A DNA stretch of 64,000 bases from JAWWPY01 sp963822825 (GCA_963822825.1 CAWGIW010000007.1:1-64000); one strand, 5' to 3'; positions 25,770 through 34,195 are shown, numbered from the stretch's first letter. The notes: a model not told the origin generated them from the letters alone. Numbers and translations: made by a program.

Positions 25770-26723
25770 GTGACCGTGCTGCTGGCCCGTTCCGACGTGG
25801 CTGATCTGCTTGACATCGATCAGCTGACCGTCACGCTGCGCGAGGGTTTCCGCCGGGACGACGAGCAGCAGATCGCGGGGCTCCGGGCCCGGACCGGCCT
25901 GCCCGGGCCCGGCACCGCCACGGCGCTGCTGCCGGGCGTGCTGCCTGGTGTGCCGGCGTACACCGTCAAGGTGAACGCCAAGTTCCCCGGCGCGGACCCG
26001 GCCCTCCGTGGCGTGGTGTGCCTGCACAGCCTGGACGACGGCGCCCTGCTGGCGGTGCTCGATTCGGCCAGCCTGACCGCGTGGCGGACCGGCCTGGCCG
26101 CGGCCGCCGCCACCGACACGCTGGCCGCTCCCGGAGCGGCCACGGTGGGGATCGTCGGCGCTGGCGTGCAGGCCGGCGTGGTGCTTGGCGGTCTGGCCCG
26201 GCTGCGTCCGGTCAGCCAGGTGACCGTCGCCGACATCGACCCGGCCCGGGCGCGCCGCTTCGCGGAGCGTCACGAACTGGCCGGGAGGCTGCCGATCAGG
26301 CTGGCCGGCACCGCGGCGGAGGTGCTGGCCGCGGCTCAGATCGCCGTGTTCGCCACCTGGAGCCGGGATCCGCTGGCCAGGCTCGCGGATACCCGTCCCG
26401 GCCAGCATCTGACCAGCCTGGGCGCGGACGAGCCAGGCAAACGCGAACTCGCCGCGGACATCCTGGGCCGCGCCACCGTTGTAGTGGACGATCTCCGCCT
26501 GGCCCGGTCCATGGGCGCACTGTCCGCCCCCGGCCTGCGGGCCGCCGGGGCGGTCACGCTCGGGCAGGTGATGCGCGGCGAGCATCCGGGCCGCGGCCGC
26601 CCTGATGAACTCACCGTCTATGCCCCGGTCGGCCTGCCGTGGCAGGACCTGGCGATCGCCTGGCAGGTATACCAGGCCGCCGCGACGCAGGGCCGCGGGG
26701 TCTTCGTTGATCTGCTGGCCTGA
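25770..26723 (+). CDS. Ornithine cyclodeaminase / mu-crystallin family protein
   Basis: About 317 residues. The N-terminal part has YTVKVNAKFP with the substrate-binding Lys, and DSASLTAWRTGLAAAAATD. The Rossmann domain follows (VGIVGAGVQAGVVLGGL), then VFATWSRDPL and HLTSLGADEPGKREL. Family members form or reduce imines of amino or 2-oxo acids with NAD(P)H (cyclodeaminase, alanine dehydrogenase, ketimine reductase). With lysine catabolism in the same window, a ketimine or piperideine carboxylate role is tempting but unproven. I chose GTG 25770 because upstream codons lack homology. Confidence 0.85.
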   Translation: MTVLLARSDVADLLDIDQLTVTLREGFRRDDEQQIAGLRARTGLPGPGTATALLPGVLPGVPAYTVKVNAKFPGADPALRGVVCLHSLDDGALLAVLDSASLTAWRTGLAAAAATDTLAAPGAATVGIVGAGVQAGVVLGGLARLRPVSQVTVADIDPARARRFAERHELAGRLPIRLAGTAAEVLAAAQIAVFATWSRDPLARLADTRPGQHLTSLGADEPGKRELAADILGRATVVVDDLRLARSMGALSAPGLRAAGAVTLGQVMRGEHPGRGRPDELTVYAPVGLPWQDLAIAWQVYQAAATQGRGVFVDLLA

Positions 26724-26777
26724 ATGTGTTCGCAGGCTGGACGGCCCGGCGTGCGCTCCGCATGGAACGATATGGGC

Positions 26778-27620
26778 ATGACGGACTACCGGGCCGTGAA
26801 CCTGGCCAACTGGAACGAGCGCGCGCCCGCGCACGCGGCCTCCGCCGACTATGGCGCCGCCCGCTTCGCGGCGGACCCGGGCTTCCTGAGCGACGTCGTG
26901 CGGTTCGACCGCCCGCGGCTTGGTGACATCAGCGGCCTGCGCGGGGTGCATCTGCAGTGTCACATCGGGACCGACACGATCTCCCTGGCCCGGCTCGGCG
27001 CGACGATGACCGGGCTGGATTTCTCGGCCGCCGCCCTGGCCGAGGCGCGTCGGCTGGCCGCGGCGGCCGGCGCCGATGTGGAATTCGTCGAAGCCGACGT
27101 GTACGACGCGGTCAAGGTGCTCGGCGAGAGCCGGTTCGACCTCGTGTTCACCGGGATCGGCGCGCTGTGCTGGCTGCCGAGCGTCCGCCGCTGGGCCGAT
27201 GTGGTCGCCGGGCTGCTGCGGCCAGGAGGCCGGCTCTTCCTCCGGGAGGGGCATCCGGTGCTGTGGTCGCTGGCTGACCAGCGGCCCGACGGCCTGCTCG
27301 TCGTGGAGTACCCCTACTTCGAGCGTGACGAACCCACCACCTGGGAGGAGGGCGGAACCTACGTCGAGACGGACGTGGTCTTCACGCAGAACGTCTCGCA
27401 CGAGTGGAACCACGGCCTGGGCGAGATCGTCACCGCGCTCCGGGATGCCGGGATGGGACTGACCGGGCTGGCCGAGCATGACAGCGCGCCCTGGGAAGCC
27501 CTGCCCGGCCAGATGGAACGCACCGAGGACGGTGAGTGGCGGCTGGCCGACCGGCCGTGGCGGCTCCCCTGCACGTACACGCTGCAGGCCGTCAAGCACG
27601 CACCGGCCGGGACAGAATAA
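26778..27620 (+). CDS. Class I SAM-dependent methyltransferase
   Basis: About 280 residues. YRAVNLANWNERAPAH at the start, then motif I (GVHLQCHIGTDTISLARLGA), DFSAAALAEARRLA, the acidic VEFVEADVYD, LVFTGIGALCWLPSVRRWA and a post-core LFLREGHPVLWS. The family is common in actinobacteria, often with undefined small-molecule targets. ATG 26778 and ATG 26772 are equally possible starts. It is closely downstream of the cyclodeaminase-like gene and followed by a strong terminator. Confidence 0.82.
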   Translation: MTDYRAVNLANWNERAPAHAASADYGAARFAADPGFLSDVVRFDRPRLGDISGLRGVHLQCHIGTDTISLARLGATMTGLDFSAAALAEARRLAAAAGADVEFVEADVYDAVKVLGESRFDLVFTGIGALCWLPSVRRWADVVAGLLRPGGRLFLREGHPVLWSLADQRPDGLLVVEYPYFERDEPTTWEEGGTYVETDVVFTQNVSHEWNHGLGEIVTALRDAGMGLTGLAEHDSAPWEALPGQMERTEDGEWRLADRPWRLPCTYTLQAVKHAPAGTE

Positions 27621-27635
27621 CTGGGGCAGAATAGT

Positions 27636-27672
27636 GTGAGGCCCCTCCATGTATGAGATGGAGGGGCCTCAC
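27636..27672 (+). terminator. Stem-loop terminator
   Basis: Perfect 15-base arms, GTGAGGCCCCTCCAT at 27636-27650 and its complement at 27658-27672, with a seven-base loop. It begins 16 bases after the methyltransferase stop. No T-run follows. Confidence 0.85.
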
Positions 27673-28013
27673 CCAGCCTCGCAGCACTGGCCCACCGATC
27701 GCCCGGCGTCCTTGCTCTGTCTGGCCTGTCACCGGTCGCGGATTTCCCCGGCGAAAGGTCCGGTTTCCCGGTTCTTCCGCCTCCGGGGTTGCCCCCGGAT
27801 GGGCCATCGTTTTCGGTGGTGAGAGCATTTTTACTGCCCCCGGCCACGGCCGCACAAGGGGTTACGGCCGGCATTCTCAAGATTTTTTGGTCGTCCACAA
27901 GTCATCCACAAAACGTCCGGCGTTATCCCCCGCGTAACCTGCCTGTCCACCGGTTCATCCACAGCGCGATCCACAGTGCTAGCCCGGGGGCGACCCCCGG
28001 CCCCCCCGCGAAG
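27673..28013. other. Intergenic stretch before the O-methyltransferase
   Basis: About 340 bases without a supportable gene. An open frame runs into the O-methyltransferase from ATG 27789, but its N-terminal 79 codons show no homology, and the DnaA-box-like cluster lies inside it. The left half shows nothing recognisable. Confidence 0.5.
27889..27976 (+). repeat. Cluster of DnaA-box-like 9-mers
   Basis: Within 90 bases on one strand occur TCGTCCACA, TCATCCACA, TTATCCCCC, CTGTCCACC, TCATCCACA and CGATCCACA, variants of the DnaA box TTGTCCACA/TTATCCACA. The first four-base CCAC core recurs at irregular spacing, just after a T6 run. No dnaA or dnaN gene is nearby, so this is not the usual oriC setting. 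It could titrate DnaA or place the downstream gene under DnaA control, or be chance enrichment. Confidence 0.45.
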
Positions 28014-28019
28014 TACTCT
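28014..28019 (+). promoter_or_regulatory. -10 box of a leaderless promoter for the O-methyltransferase
   Basis: TACTCT followed by six bases and GTG 28026. The TANNNT box and the six-base spacing are those expected when the start codon is the first transcribed triplet; no ribosome site is present upstream of the GTG. Confidence 0.5.
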
Positions 28020-28025
28020 CGATCT

Positions 28026-28682
28026 GTGGCCTCAGGGACCGAGCATGTCAGCGCGCAGATCCATGAGTACGTTGTGTCGCACAGCAGCCCGCCGGATGCG
28101 GTGCTGCGTGACTTGATCCAGGCGACCGCACACCGGTTCCCCGACCGGGTGATCCTGCAGATCGGCCCGGAGCAGGGCACGTTCATGACCGTGCTGAGCC
28201 GGCTGATCGCGCCCACCCGCGCGATCGAAGTGGGCACCTTCACCGGGTACTCCTCCATTTGCCTGGCCCGAGGCCTGGCCGAGGGAGGCAGGCTGATCTG
28301 CTGTGACGTCAACGAGGACTGGACGTCACTGGCCCGCGAGTACTGGGAGAAGGCCGGGCTCGCTGACCGCATCGAGTTGCGGCTCGGGCCGGCCGCCGAC
28401 ACGCTCCGCGCCCTGCCGCGGGACGCGACGGTCGACCTCTCGTTCATCGACGCCGACAAGACCGGGTACGCCAGCTACTGGGACGAGATCGTGCCGCGCA
28501 CCCGAAGCGGCGGGATCATCCTGGTGGATAACACCTTCCTGCACGGCCGGATCTTCAGCCCCGATCCAGATCCTGACGCCCGGGCGATCAGGGACTTCAA
28601 CGAGTACGTCCGCGCCGATGACCGTGTGGAACTCGCGATGCTCTCCATCGGGGACGGCCTGACCCTCGCCCAGAAGAAATAG
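28026..28682 (+). CDS. O-methyltransferase (caffeoyl-CoA/catechol OMT family)
   Basis: 218 residues. Motifs: AIEVGTFTGYSSICLARGL (SAM loop), LICCDVNEDW, LSFIDADKTGYASYWDEI with the metal-binding Asp, and GGIILVDNTFLHGR with the Asp-Asn pair. These are cation-dependent methyltransferases for vicinal dihydroxy compounds. The GTG is chosen because homology and the likely leaderless promoter both point to it. Given the nearby aromatic catabolism, it may act on a catechol, but such genes are also ubiquitous with no set role. Confidence 0.87.
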   Translation: MASGTEHVSAQIHEYVVSHSSPPDAVLRDLIQATAHRFPDRVILQIGPEQGTFMTVLSRLIAPTRAIEVGTFTGYSSICLARGLAEGGRLICCDVNEDWTSLAREYWEKAGLADRIELRLGPAADTLRALPRDATVDLSFIDADKTGYASYWDEIVPRTRSGGIILVDNTFLHGRIFSPDPDPDARAIRDFNEYVRADDRVELAMLSIGDGLTLAQKK

Positions 28683-28774
28683 CCATGATGCGCGGTTAGC
28701 CGGAATGAACACCATACTCAACGATTGCCAGCAGTAACTGCCCTATCACACCGGGCAAAGCTATGGTCACAACA

Positions 28775-28788
28775 TGTCCATTGGGACA
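28775..28788. promoter_or_regulatory. Inverted repeat upstream of the GntR gene
   Basis: TGTCC-ATTG-GGACA, perfect five-base arms, about 90 bases before the GntR start. Possible autoregulatory operator, although GntR sites more often centre on GT-N-AC; support is positional only. Confidence 0.3.
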
Positions 28789-28877
28789 CAGCTTGCCTGG
28801 CGGTTCGCGACAATGGCCGCAGCCCCCTGCTGGACTCGTGACCGCCATCGCGGCGGCACGTCAGGAGGATCAGAGCT

Positions 28878-29777
28878 ATGGCTACCTCGACCGATCCGGT
28901 GTATCTGCGTGTGCTTGAGGACCTGCGGGAGCAGATCCACGGGGGTGCCCTCCCACCCGGCGCCAGGGTGCCGTCACGGAACGGCATCATCGCCCGGTAC
29001 GGCGTCGGGGAGACTGCGGCCAAGCACGCACTGCAGGTCCTGGCGACTGAGGGCCTCATCGAGGCCAGGGCCGGCTCGGGCTCGTATGTCCGCAAGGTGC
29101 CCGCCGCCTGTCACCTCGAGCACGACCGGCTGCACTTCCCCGGGTCGCCGTTCGGGCTCGAGGATCCGCGGCGGGCCGCCGACGGCGGGACGCACTCACC
29201 CCGCCTGTCCTGGGAACATCAGTCCGAGCGCGTGGCCGCGCCACCGCACGTCGCCCGGCTGCTCGGGCTCCCGCTGCTCGGACCGGGACGTGGCGATGCC
29301 CAGGTGATCCGGACCAGGTACCTGCTCAGCGCGGATGGCACCCCGGTGCAGATGGCCACCAGCTACGAACCCGCGGAACTCACCGCCCACACCCCGATCG
29401 CGCTTCCTGAGCAGGGCCCATTCGCGGGCCGGGGGGTGATCGAGCGGATGAAGGTGATCGGCGTCCACGTGGACCAGGTGGTGGAGGACATCTCGGTGCG
29501 GCCCTCGCTGTCGGCCGAAGCCGTCGCCCTGGAGATCCCGGCCGGTGCTCCGGTGCTGCTCGTTGAGCGGGCGCACCGCGCTGGGCGGCGGGTCGTCGAG
29601 GTCGGTGAGGTCGTTATCGCCGCCGACCGGTTCCGGCTGCGCTACCGCATCCCGGTTGCCCCAGGGGACGAGCACGGTGGTGACCAGCACGGTGGTGACC
29701 AGCACGGTGGTGACCAGCACGGTGGTGATCAGCACCGGGCGGACGCCGGTCTCACGGTGGGCGCGGTGCTGGCGTGA
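28878..29777 (+). CDS. GntR-family regulator with His-rich repeat tail
   Basis: 299 residues. Winged helix at 1-75 (YLRVLEDLREQIHGGALPPG, RVPSRNGIIARYGVGETAAK, ARAGSGSYVRK), UTRA domain at roughly 110-255 (TRYLLSADGTPVQMATSYEP, VDQVVEDISVRPSLSAEA, VLLVERAHRAGRRVVEVGEV). The C-terminus then carries five HGGDQ-like repeats encoded by a 15-base tandem repeat, giving evenly spaced His residues that might bind metal. GGAGG lies upstream of the ATG. No obvious target operon; the following GNAT gene is a candidate. Confidence 0.87.
   Translation: MATSTDPVYLRVLEDLREQIHGGALPPGARVPSRNGIIARYGVGETAAKHALQVLATEGLIEARAGSGSYVRKVPAACHLEHDRLHFPGSPFGLEDPRRAADGGTHSPRLSWEHQSERVAAPPHVARLLGLPLLGPGRGDAQVIRTRYLLSADGTPVQMATSYEPAELTAHTPIALPEQGPFAGRGVIERMKVIGVHVDQVVEDISVRPSLSAEAVALEIPAGAPVLLVERAHRAGRRVVEVGEVVIAADRFRLRYRIPVAPGDEHGGDQHGGDQHGGDQHGGDQHRADAGLTVGAVLA
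29671..29730 (+). repeat. 15-base in-frame tandem repeat, four copies
   Basis: Unit AGCACGGTGGTGACC repeated at 29671, 29686, 29701 and 29716, the last with one change. It encodes HGGDQ-type repeats in the GntR tail. Because the unit is a multiple of three, copy-number change keeps the frame. Confidence 0.9.
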
Positions 29778-29807
29778 TCCGTTGATCCGGCCGGCCCGGC
29801 CGGCGAC

Positions 29808-30272
29808 GTGCCCGCGATCTACCAGCTCATCCGTGACCTGGCCGAGTACGAGAGGTCGCTGCATCACGTCAGCGCGACCGAGGAAGACCTGCGCCGGTCG
29901 CTGATGGCGGACCAGCCGGCCGTGTTCGCGCACGTGGCCGAGCATGAGGGCGAGGTGGTCGGGGTCGCGCTCTGGTTCGTCAACTTCTCCACCTGGGAAG
30001 GCCGGCACGGGATCTACCTGGAAGATCTGTACGTCCGCCCGGAAGTGCGCGGCGGCGGGCACGGCCGGGCGCTGCTGGCCGAGCTGGCCCGGATTTGTGT
30101 GCAGCGCGGGTACCCCCGGCTGACGTGGGCCGTGCTGGACTGGAACTCCCCCGCCCTCGGCTTCTACCGCTCGCTCGGCGCTGTTTTCATGGACGAATGG
30201 CAGGTGCATCAGCTGGCCGGGGCGGCCCTGCACACGCTGGCCGGGGCAGACCGGGGTGCGCCCGCCGGGTGA
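29808..30272 (+). CDS. GNAT-family N-acetyltransferase (SSAT-like)
   Basis: 154 residues in this frame. LEDLYVRPEVRGGGHGRALL is the acetyl-CoA pyrophosphate loop (R/QXXGXG/A); WAVLDWNSPALGFYRSLGAV is the C-terminal strand-helix typical of diamine/thialysine acetyltransferases. The expected opening (IRPARPADVPAIYQLI) is split: IRPARP is read from TTG 29782 in another frame and DVPAIYQLI in this one. One base seems missing near 29803. If restored, the gene starts at TTG 29782, a few bases after the GntR stop. Possible substrates are polyamines or lysine analogues. Confidence 0.82.
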   Translation: MPAIYQLIRDLAEYERSLHHVSATEEDLRRSLMADQPAVFAHVAEHEGEVVGVALWFVNFSTWEGRHGIYLEDLYVRPEVRGGGHGRALLAELARICVQRGYPRLTWAVLDWNSPALGFYRSLGAVFMDEWQVHQLAGAALHTLAGADRGAPAG

Positions 30273-30364
30273 GCCCGCCGCGTGAGGCCGCCGGCTGGGC
30301 CTCCTTGCCCCGGAGCGTCCTAGATGCAATGGTTTGCAGTACGGCGAGCGAGGTGAGGTGAGGA

Positions 30365-31969
30365 ATGACCGAGGACGCGGATATCGTGGTGGCGGGGGCC
30401 GGGCACAACAGCCTGCTCACCGCCTGCTACCTGGCCAAGGCGGGATACCGCTGCCTGGTCCTGGATGCGCGGCACATTCCAGGGGGCGGCGCCGCCACCG
30501 AGGAACTGCTGCTTCCAGGCTTCGGCATCGACACCTGCGCCACCGGCCACACCATGATCCGGGTCAACCCGGCCCTGCTGCATGACGAACTCGGCCTGAT
30601 CGCCGACTACGGCCTGAGTTACGTCGAGCCGGATCCCGTGGAGCACGTGGCGTTCCCGGACGGTGAGCAGTTCACCATGTGGCTGGACCGCGAGCGGACC
30701 GCGGCCGAGGTGGCGCGGTTCTCCCGCGCCGACGCGGCCGCCTACCTGCGCTTGCTGGACGAGTACGACGAGGTCAAGACGATCTTCAGCCGTTCGCAGT
30801 TCACCCCGGTGGGGTTCGGCCCGTCGCTGGACCAGATGCTCGCCGACCACCCGAAGGGCGCGATCTGGGCGCGGCGGCGCCAGCTCAGTGCCGTGGACGT
30901 GGTCCGGCACGAATTCACCAGCCGGCACGTCCAGGCCTTCCTGCTGTGGATGGCGTTTCAGGTCTTCCAGCTCGTGGACGAGCCGGGATCGGGCGTGCTG
31001 CCGTACGCCCAGGTCTTCGGGCGGCAGCAGCGCAGCTGGTCCATCCCAGTCGGCGGGTCGGCCGCGCTGACCGCCGCGCTCACCGGTTACCTGGCCGACC
31101 ACGGCGGCCGGGTGCTGTGTGACCGGCGAGTGACCAGGCTGCTGCTGTCTGACGGCCGCGCCGTCGGCATCGAGACCGACGACGGGACGCAGTACCGGGC
31201 GGGCACGGCCGTGGTCTCCACCATCCACATCAAGCACCTGCGGGACATGGCGCCCGCGGATGCCTGGCCGGCGGAGTTCCACTACGGCGTGGACACCTAT
31301 GACGTGGGGGTGCCGGGGTTCGCGACCTACTACGCCACGACCGCTCCCCCGGAGTTCGAGGCGCATGACGGCCTTCGCAGCGCCGTGTCGGCCGGGCTCG
31401 CGGGCTGGCCGGAGGACATGATCCAGCTCGGCGCCGACCTGCGGGCCGGGCGGTACATCGCCGAGCCGCCCTGGCTTCTCGTGGCCACGCCCACCCTGGT
31501 CAACCCGGGGCGTGCCCCGGCCGGGATGCACACCGTGAAAATCCTCGGACCGCAGGTCTACCGGCTCCCCCAGAGCATGGGCGGCTGGGAGAACGTCAAG
31601 GAGGAGCACGCCCGGCGGCAGCTGGACCGTCTCCGCCGGTCGGCGCCCGGGCTGACCGATGAGAAGATCCTCGCTCACCTGGTCAAGTCCCCGGCCGACA
31701 TCGAGCAGCTGAACCCGCACATGATCCACGGCGCGTTCCACGGCGGGAACCGGGGCCCGGCGTTCAGCGGCCCGCTGCGGCCCGTGCCCGGCTGGGCGTC
31801 GCACCGGATGCCGATCCCCGGCCTCTACCAGACCGGGGGGAGCACCCACCCAGGCGGATCCATCACCGGGGCGCCGGGCCGTAACGCGGCCACCGTGCTG
31901 CTGCACGATCTCGGCCACGACCCGGCGGACGTCATGACGGCGTCGCCCAGTGTGCGGCTGGCCCGTTAG
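30365..31969 (+). CDS. Phytoene desaturase/amine oxidase-like FAD oxidoreductase
   Basis: 534 residues. N-terminal dinucleotide fold (DIVVAGAGHNSLLTACYLAKAG), then the second FAD contact (DARHIPGGGAATEELLLPGF) and the C-terminal signature YQTGGSTHPGGSITGAPGRNAA. The family (NAD(P)/FAD oxidoreductases related to CrtI and human PYROXD2) oxidises varied amines, alcohols or alkenes. No carotenoid genes are adjacent. It stands alone facing the DapA-family gene, overlapping it by four bases at the stop codons. Confidence 0.87.
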   Translation: MTEDADIVVAGAGHNSLLTACYLAKAGYRCLVLDARHIPGGGAATEELLLPGFGIDTCATGHTMIRVNPALLHDELGLIADYGLSYVEPDPVEHVAFPDGEQFTMWLDRERTAAEVARFSRADAAAYLRLLDEYDEVKTIFSRSQFTPVGFGPSLDQMLADHPKGAIWARRRQLSAVDVVRHEFTSRHVQAFLLWMAFQVFQLVDEPGSGVLPYAQVFGRQQRSWSIPVGGSAALTAALTGYLADHGGRVLCDRRVTRLLLSDGRAVGIETDDGTQYRAGTAVVSTIHIKHLRDMAPADAWPAEFHYGVDTYDVGVPGFATYYATTAPPEFEAHDGLRSAVSAGLAGWPEDMIQLGADLRAGRYIAEPPWLLVATPTLVNPGRAPAGMHTVKILGPQVYRLPQSMGGWENVKEEHARRQLDRLRRSAPGLTDEKILAHLVKSPADIEQLNPHMIHGAFHGGNRGPAFSGPLRPVPGWASHRMPIPGLYQTGGSTHPGGSITGAPGRNAATVLLHDLGHDPADVMTASPSVRLAR

Positions 31970-32979
31970 CGGCTGGCCAGCCTGTGACCGTTCAGGCCGG
32001 CCCGCGCCGGTAACGCGCCGGTGTCCAGCAGCCCGGCCGCGGCGAGGTCGGCGGCCAGGCTCGCCTGCTCGGCCGGAGTATGCGAGGTGAGCGGCGCCCG
32101 GACCGGGCCCCCGGACATGCCGATCAGGCCGGCCCAGGCCTTGAGCGAGGCGAGCGAGTCCACCCGCCGTGCCTTGCCATGCAGCCATGTGGCCGCCACA
32201 GCGCGGACCGGGTCGAGTGTGGCCGCGACCTTCGCGGCCGCGGCGAAGTCACCGCCGAGCGCCAGCCCGGTGTACTCGCGCATCGGCTGCCGGCCGGGTG
32301 TCTGGTACAGGTACGGTGCCGCCGACGACATGAACACCCGCTGGCCGTGGTCGCGCATGTTCTCCAGCCAGGTTCCCTCGTTCGGCTCGCAGACCAGGAT
32401 CCTGTCCCCCACCCGGCGCAGCACCTCGAGGTAGGTGGCATGGTCCCGGCCGACCTTGATCCCGCACACGTTTTCCAGGCCGGCCAGCCGCTCGATGAGT
32501 TCCAGGGAGAGCGACACACCCGAGTAAGCCGTGTCGAACAGCCAGACCCCGATGTCCACGCTCCCGCAGACCTGCTGGAACCACTGGAACAAGCCCTCGT
32601 CTGAAGCCGGCGGGTAGTAGGGGTTGATCAGCGCGACGAAGTCCGCACCGGCCTTCTGGGCATGCTTGGTGAACTCGACAGCTTGCCCCGCCGAGTGGTG
32701 GCCGGTGTGCGCGATGACCGGGCACAGCCCCTTGGTCCCGTCCACGATCACCTCGACGAGGCGCCGTCGCTCGGCTCCGGTCAGCGCCCAGAACTCGCTC
32801 ATCACCCCGGTGCAGAAGATCCCGTCCACCCGGAGGTCGCCGGTGAGCCGGTCAAGATCACGCCCGAGCGCGTCGTAGTCTACCGCGCCCGTGTCGTCAA
32901 AGGGGGTGGTGACCGCGGCGCACAGCCCGGCAAGCTGCTCGCGGGCCGCCTGCTTGGCTTCCGCCTTCGTGTAATCCAT
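31966..32979 (-). CDS. Dihydrodipicolinate synthase (DapA)-family aldolase
   Basis: 337 residues, TIM barrel. GLCAAVTTPFDDTGAVDYDAL, FCTGVMSEFWALTGAERR, LINPYYPPASDEGLFQWF and NVCGIKVGRD, whose Lys is the expected Schiff-base residue. The extra length and divergent active-site loop argue against lysine biosynthesis and for a catabolic pyruvate aldolase or hydratase-aldolase, such as those cutting trans-o-hydroxybenzylidenepyruvates. Start ATG 32979 has GAGGAG five bases upstream. It is last in the long minus-strand catabolic block. Confidence 0.85.
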   Translation of the reverse strand: MDYTKAEAKQAAREQLAGLCAAVTTPFDDTGAVDYDALGRDLDRLTGDLRVDGIFCTGVMSEFWALTGAERRRLVEVIVDGTKGLCPVIAHTGHHSAGQAVEFTKHAQKAGADFVALINPYYPPASDEGLFQWFQQVCGSVDIGVWLFDTAYSGVSLSLELIERLAGLENVCGIKVGRDHATYLEVLRRVGDRILVCEPNEGTWLENMRDHGQRVFMSSAAPYLYQTPGRQPMREYTGLALGGDFAAAAKVAATLDPVRAVAATWLHGKARRVDSLASLKAWAGLIGMSGGPVRAPLTSHTPAEQASLAADLAAAGLLDTGALPARAGLNGHRLASR

Positions 32980-33010
32980 GGATCTCCTCAGTGCTAGCGG
33001 GAACTTCGGG

Positions 33011-34111
33011 CTAGAGCGTGTCCGCGAGCCAGTCAGCAACGAGCGGCCTGGCCTGGTGCCAGACGTTGTTCAGGATGTGGACCCCCTTGGGGTACACAAC
33101 GGTCGTTACCGGGCCGCCGTACTCGGCGGCGATCTGCTCGGCCTGGGATGGTGGCGAGCCCGGGTCGTCCCCGCCGTAGACCTGCAGCAGCGGGACCGTC
33201 GCCTTCCCGGCCACGCCGGCGAGCGTGATAGCGGCCATGTTCGCGGCCGGATCGGGGCCGTGATGCTGGTACTGGCCGGGCCGGGTGAGATCATCCATCT
33301 GTGCGAACCGGCCCGCCGGCGTGTACCAGCTGGACATCGCGAACACCGCCCGGACCCGGCGGTCCGCCGCCGCCGTGCGGATCGCGAACAGCCCTCCGTA
33401 GGAGATGCCGCCCACCGCGACGCGGGAACCGTCCAGGTCCGGCCGGGCGGTCAGCACGTCCAGGATCGCTTGTACCGCCACTTCCTGGTCAGGCCGCAAC
33501 TTCGCGTCGAAGCTCACGCTCCCCTGCCCAGGGCCGTCGAAGGCGGCCACGGCCAGCCCCCGGGCGACGATATGGTCCCCCAGGTTGAAAAGCTCCTCCT
33601 TCGCCGAATCAGCCCCGGGAAGCAGCAGAACGATAGGTGCCCGGCCAGTGCCTGCCGAGACTGGGCCTGCCGAGACTGGGCCTGCCGAGGCTGGGCCCGC
33701 CGAGACTGGGCCGGCCGGCAGGCGCAGGTAACCGTTGAGGGTGATGTTCCCGAACGGGACCGTGAGGATCTCCATCGGCGGCGAGAGCAGCGGCGCGGCC
33801 TTGGCCCAGGCCTCCGCCATCGACTCCAGCGCGGCCCGGAACTGCGCCTGGTCGTGGGTGAAGACGAAGCTGGCCCAGTGGTAAGCCAGTGCGGCGCGCA
33901 GGTAGGAATCTCCCGCGGTAAGCCGGTGGCCGGCGGCCAGCGCCTCATCGCCGCGCGCCAGGTGACCCTGCGCGTGGCGGCTCCACGCGCCACACCATTG
34001 CTCGTAGCCAGTGATCTCCGCCTTGAGCTGCTCGAACTCCCACGGCGTTACGTAGTTGGAGAGGATCCGCCAGGTGAAGCGGCGGTACATCGATTCAAGC
34101 CGGTCGTCCAT
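33011..34111 (-). CDS. Alpha/beta hydrolase, FrsA/2,6-dihydroxypseudooxynicotine-hydrolase-like
   Basis: 366 residues. A helical N-terminal cap (residues 1-110, WEFEQLKAEITGYEQW, SYLRAALAYHWASFVF) precedes the hydrolase core: IVLLLPGADSAKEELF, the nucleophile elbow GGISYGGLFA, an Asp near VYGGDDPGSPP and the catalytic His in KGVHILNNVW. This layout matches the C-C bond hydrolase of nicotine catabolism and FrsA-type esterases. Between cap and core sits a (PVSAG)n repeat encoded by a 15-base minisatellite. Two copies of a 20-base repeat lie just upstream and carry the ribosome site. Confidence 0.83.
   Translation of the reverse strand: MDDRLESMYRRFTWRILSNYVTPWEFEQLKAEITGYEQWCGAWSRHAQGHLARGDEALAAGHRLTAGDSYLRAALAYHWASFVFTHDQAQFRAALESMAEAWAKAAPLLSPPMEILTVPFGNITLNGYLRLPAGPVSAGPASAGPVSAGPVSAGTGRAPIVLLLPGADSAKEELFNLGDHIVARGLAVAAFDGPGQGSVSFDAKLRPDQEVAVQAILDVLTARPDLDGSRVAVGGISYGGLFAIRTAAADRRVRAVFAMSSWYTPAGRFAQMDDLTRPGQYQHHGPDPAANMAAITLAGVAGKATVPLLQVYGGDDPGSPPSQAEQIAAEYGGPVTTVVYPKGVHILNNVWHQARPLVADWLADTL
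33651..33710 (-). repeat. 15-base in-frame tandem repeat, four copies
   Basis: Unit CCTGCCGAGACTGGG (plus-strand reading) at 33651, 33666, 33681 and 33696, the last two with one change each. It encodes Ala/Gly/Pro/Ser/Val pentapeptides in the hydrolase linker. Confidence 0.9.
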
Positions 34112-34113
34112 GA

Positions 34114-34152
34114 CTCGCCTTTCCCCCGGCGACCTCGCCTTTCCCCCGGCGA
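34114..34152 (-). repeat. 20-base direct repeat carrying the ribosome-binding site
   Basis: CTCGCCTTTCCCCCGGCGA occurs at 34114 and again at 34134. On the minus strand each copy reads GGGGGAAAGGCGAG, so the hydrolase gene has two purine-rich sites; only the proximal one is correctly spaced before the ATG at 34111. Confidence 0.75.
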
Positions 34153-34195
34153 TAATGGTGTTGGATGCCCGGCCCCGGGCGCGGTGATCTGCCGG

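Noticed and set aside
25488..27650. A 720-codon minus-strand frame across the cyclodeaminase and methyltransferase genes
   Set aside because: Antisense shadow of two recognisable genes; its only homology is the lgt start read in a wrong frame at the end.
27889..27976. Chromosomal replication origin
   Set aside because: No dnaA, dnaN or gyrase genes nearby and the boxes are imperfect; kept only as a DnaA-box-like cluster.
30320..32188. A 622-codon minus-strand frame opposite the flavin oxidoreductase
   Set aside because: Shadow frame; composition is that of an antisense reading and the opposite protein is well conserved.
10761..34111. A complete nicotine degradation pathway
   Set aside because: Only two family-level resemblances far apart; no nicotine dehydrogenase or oxidase genes.
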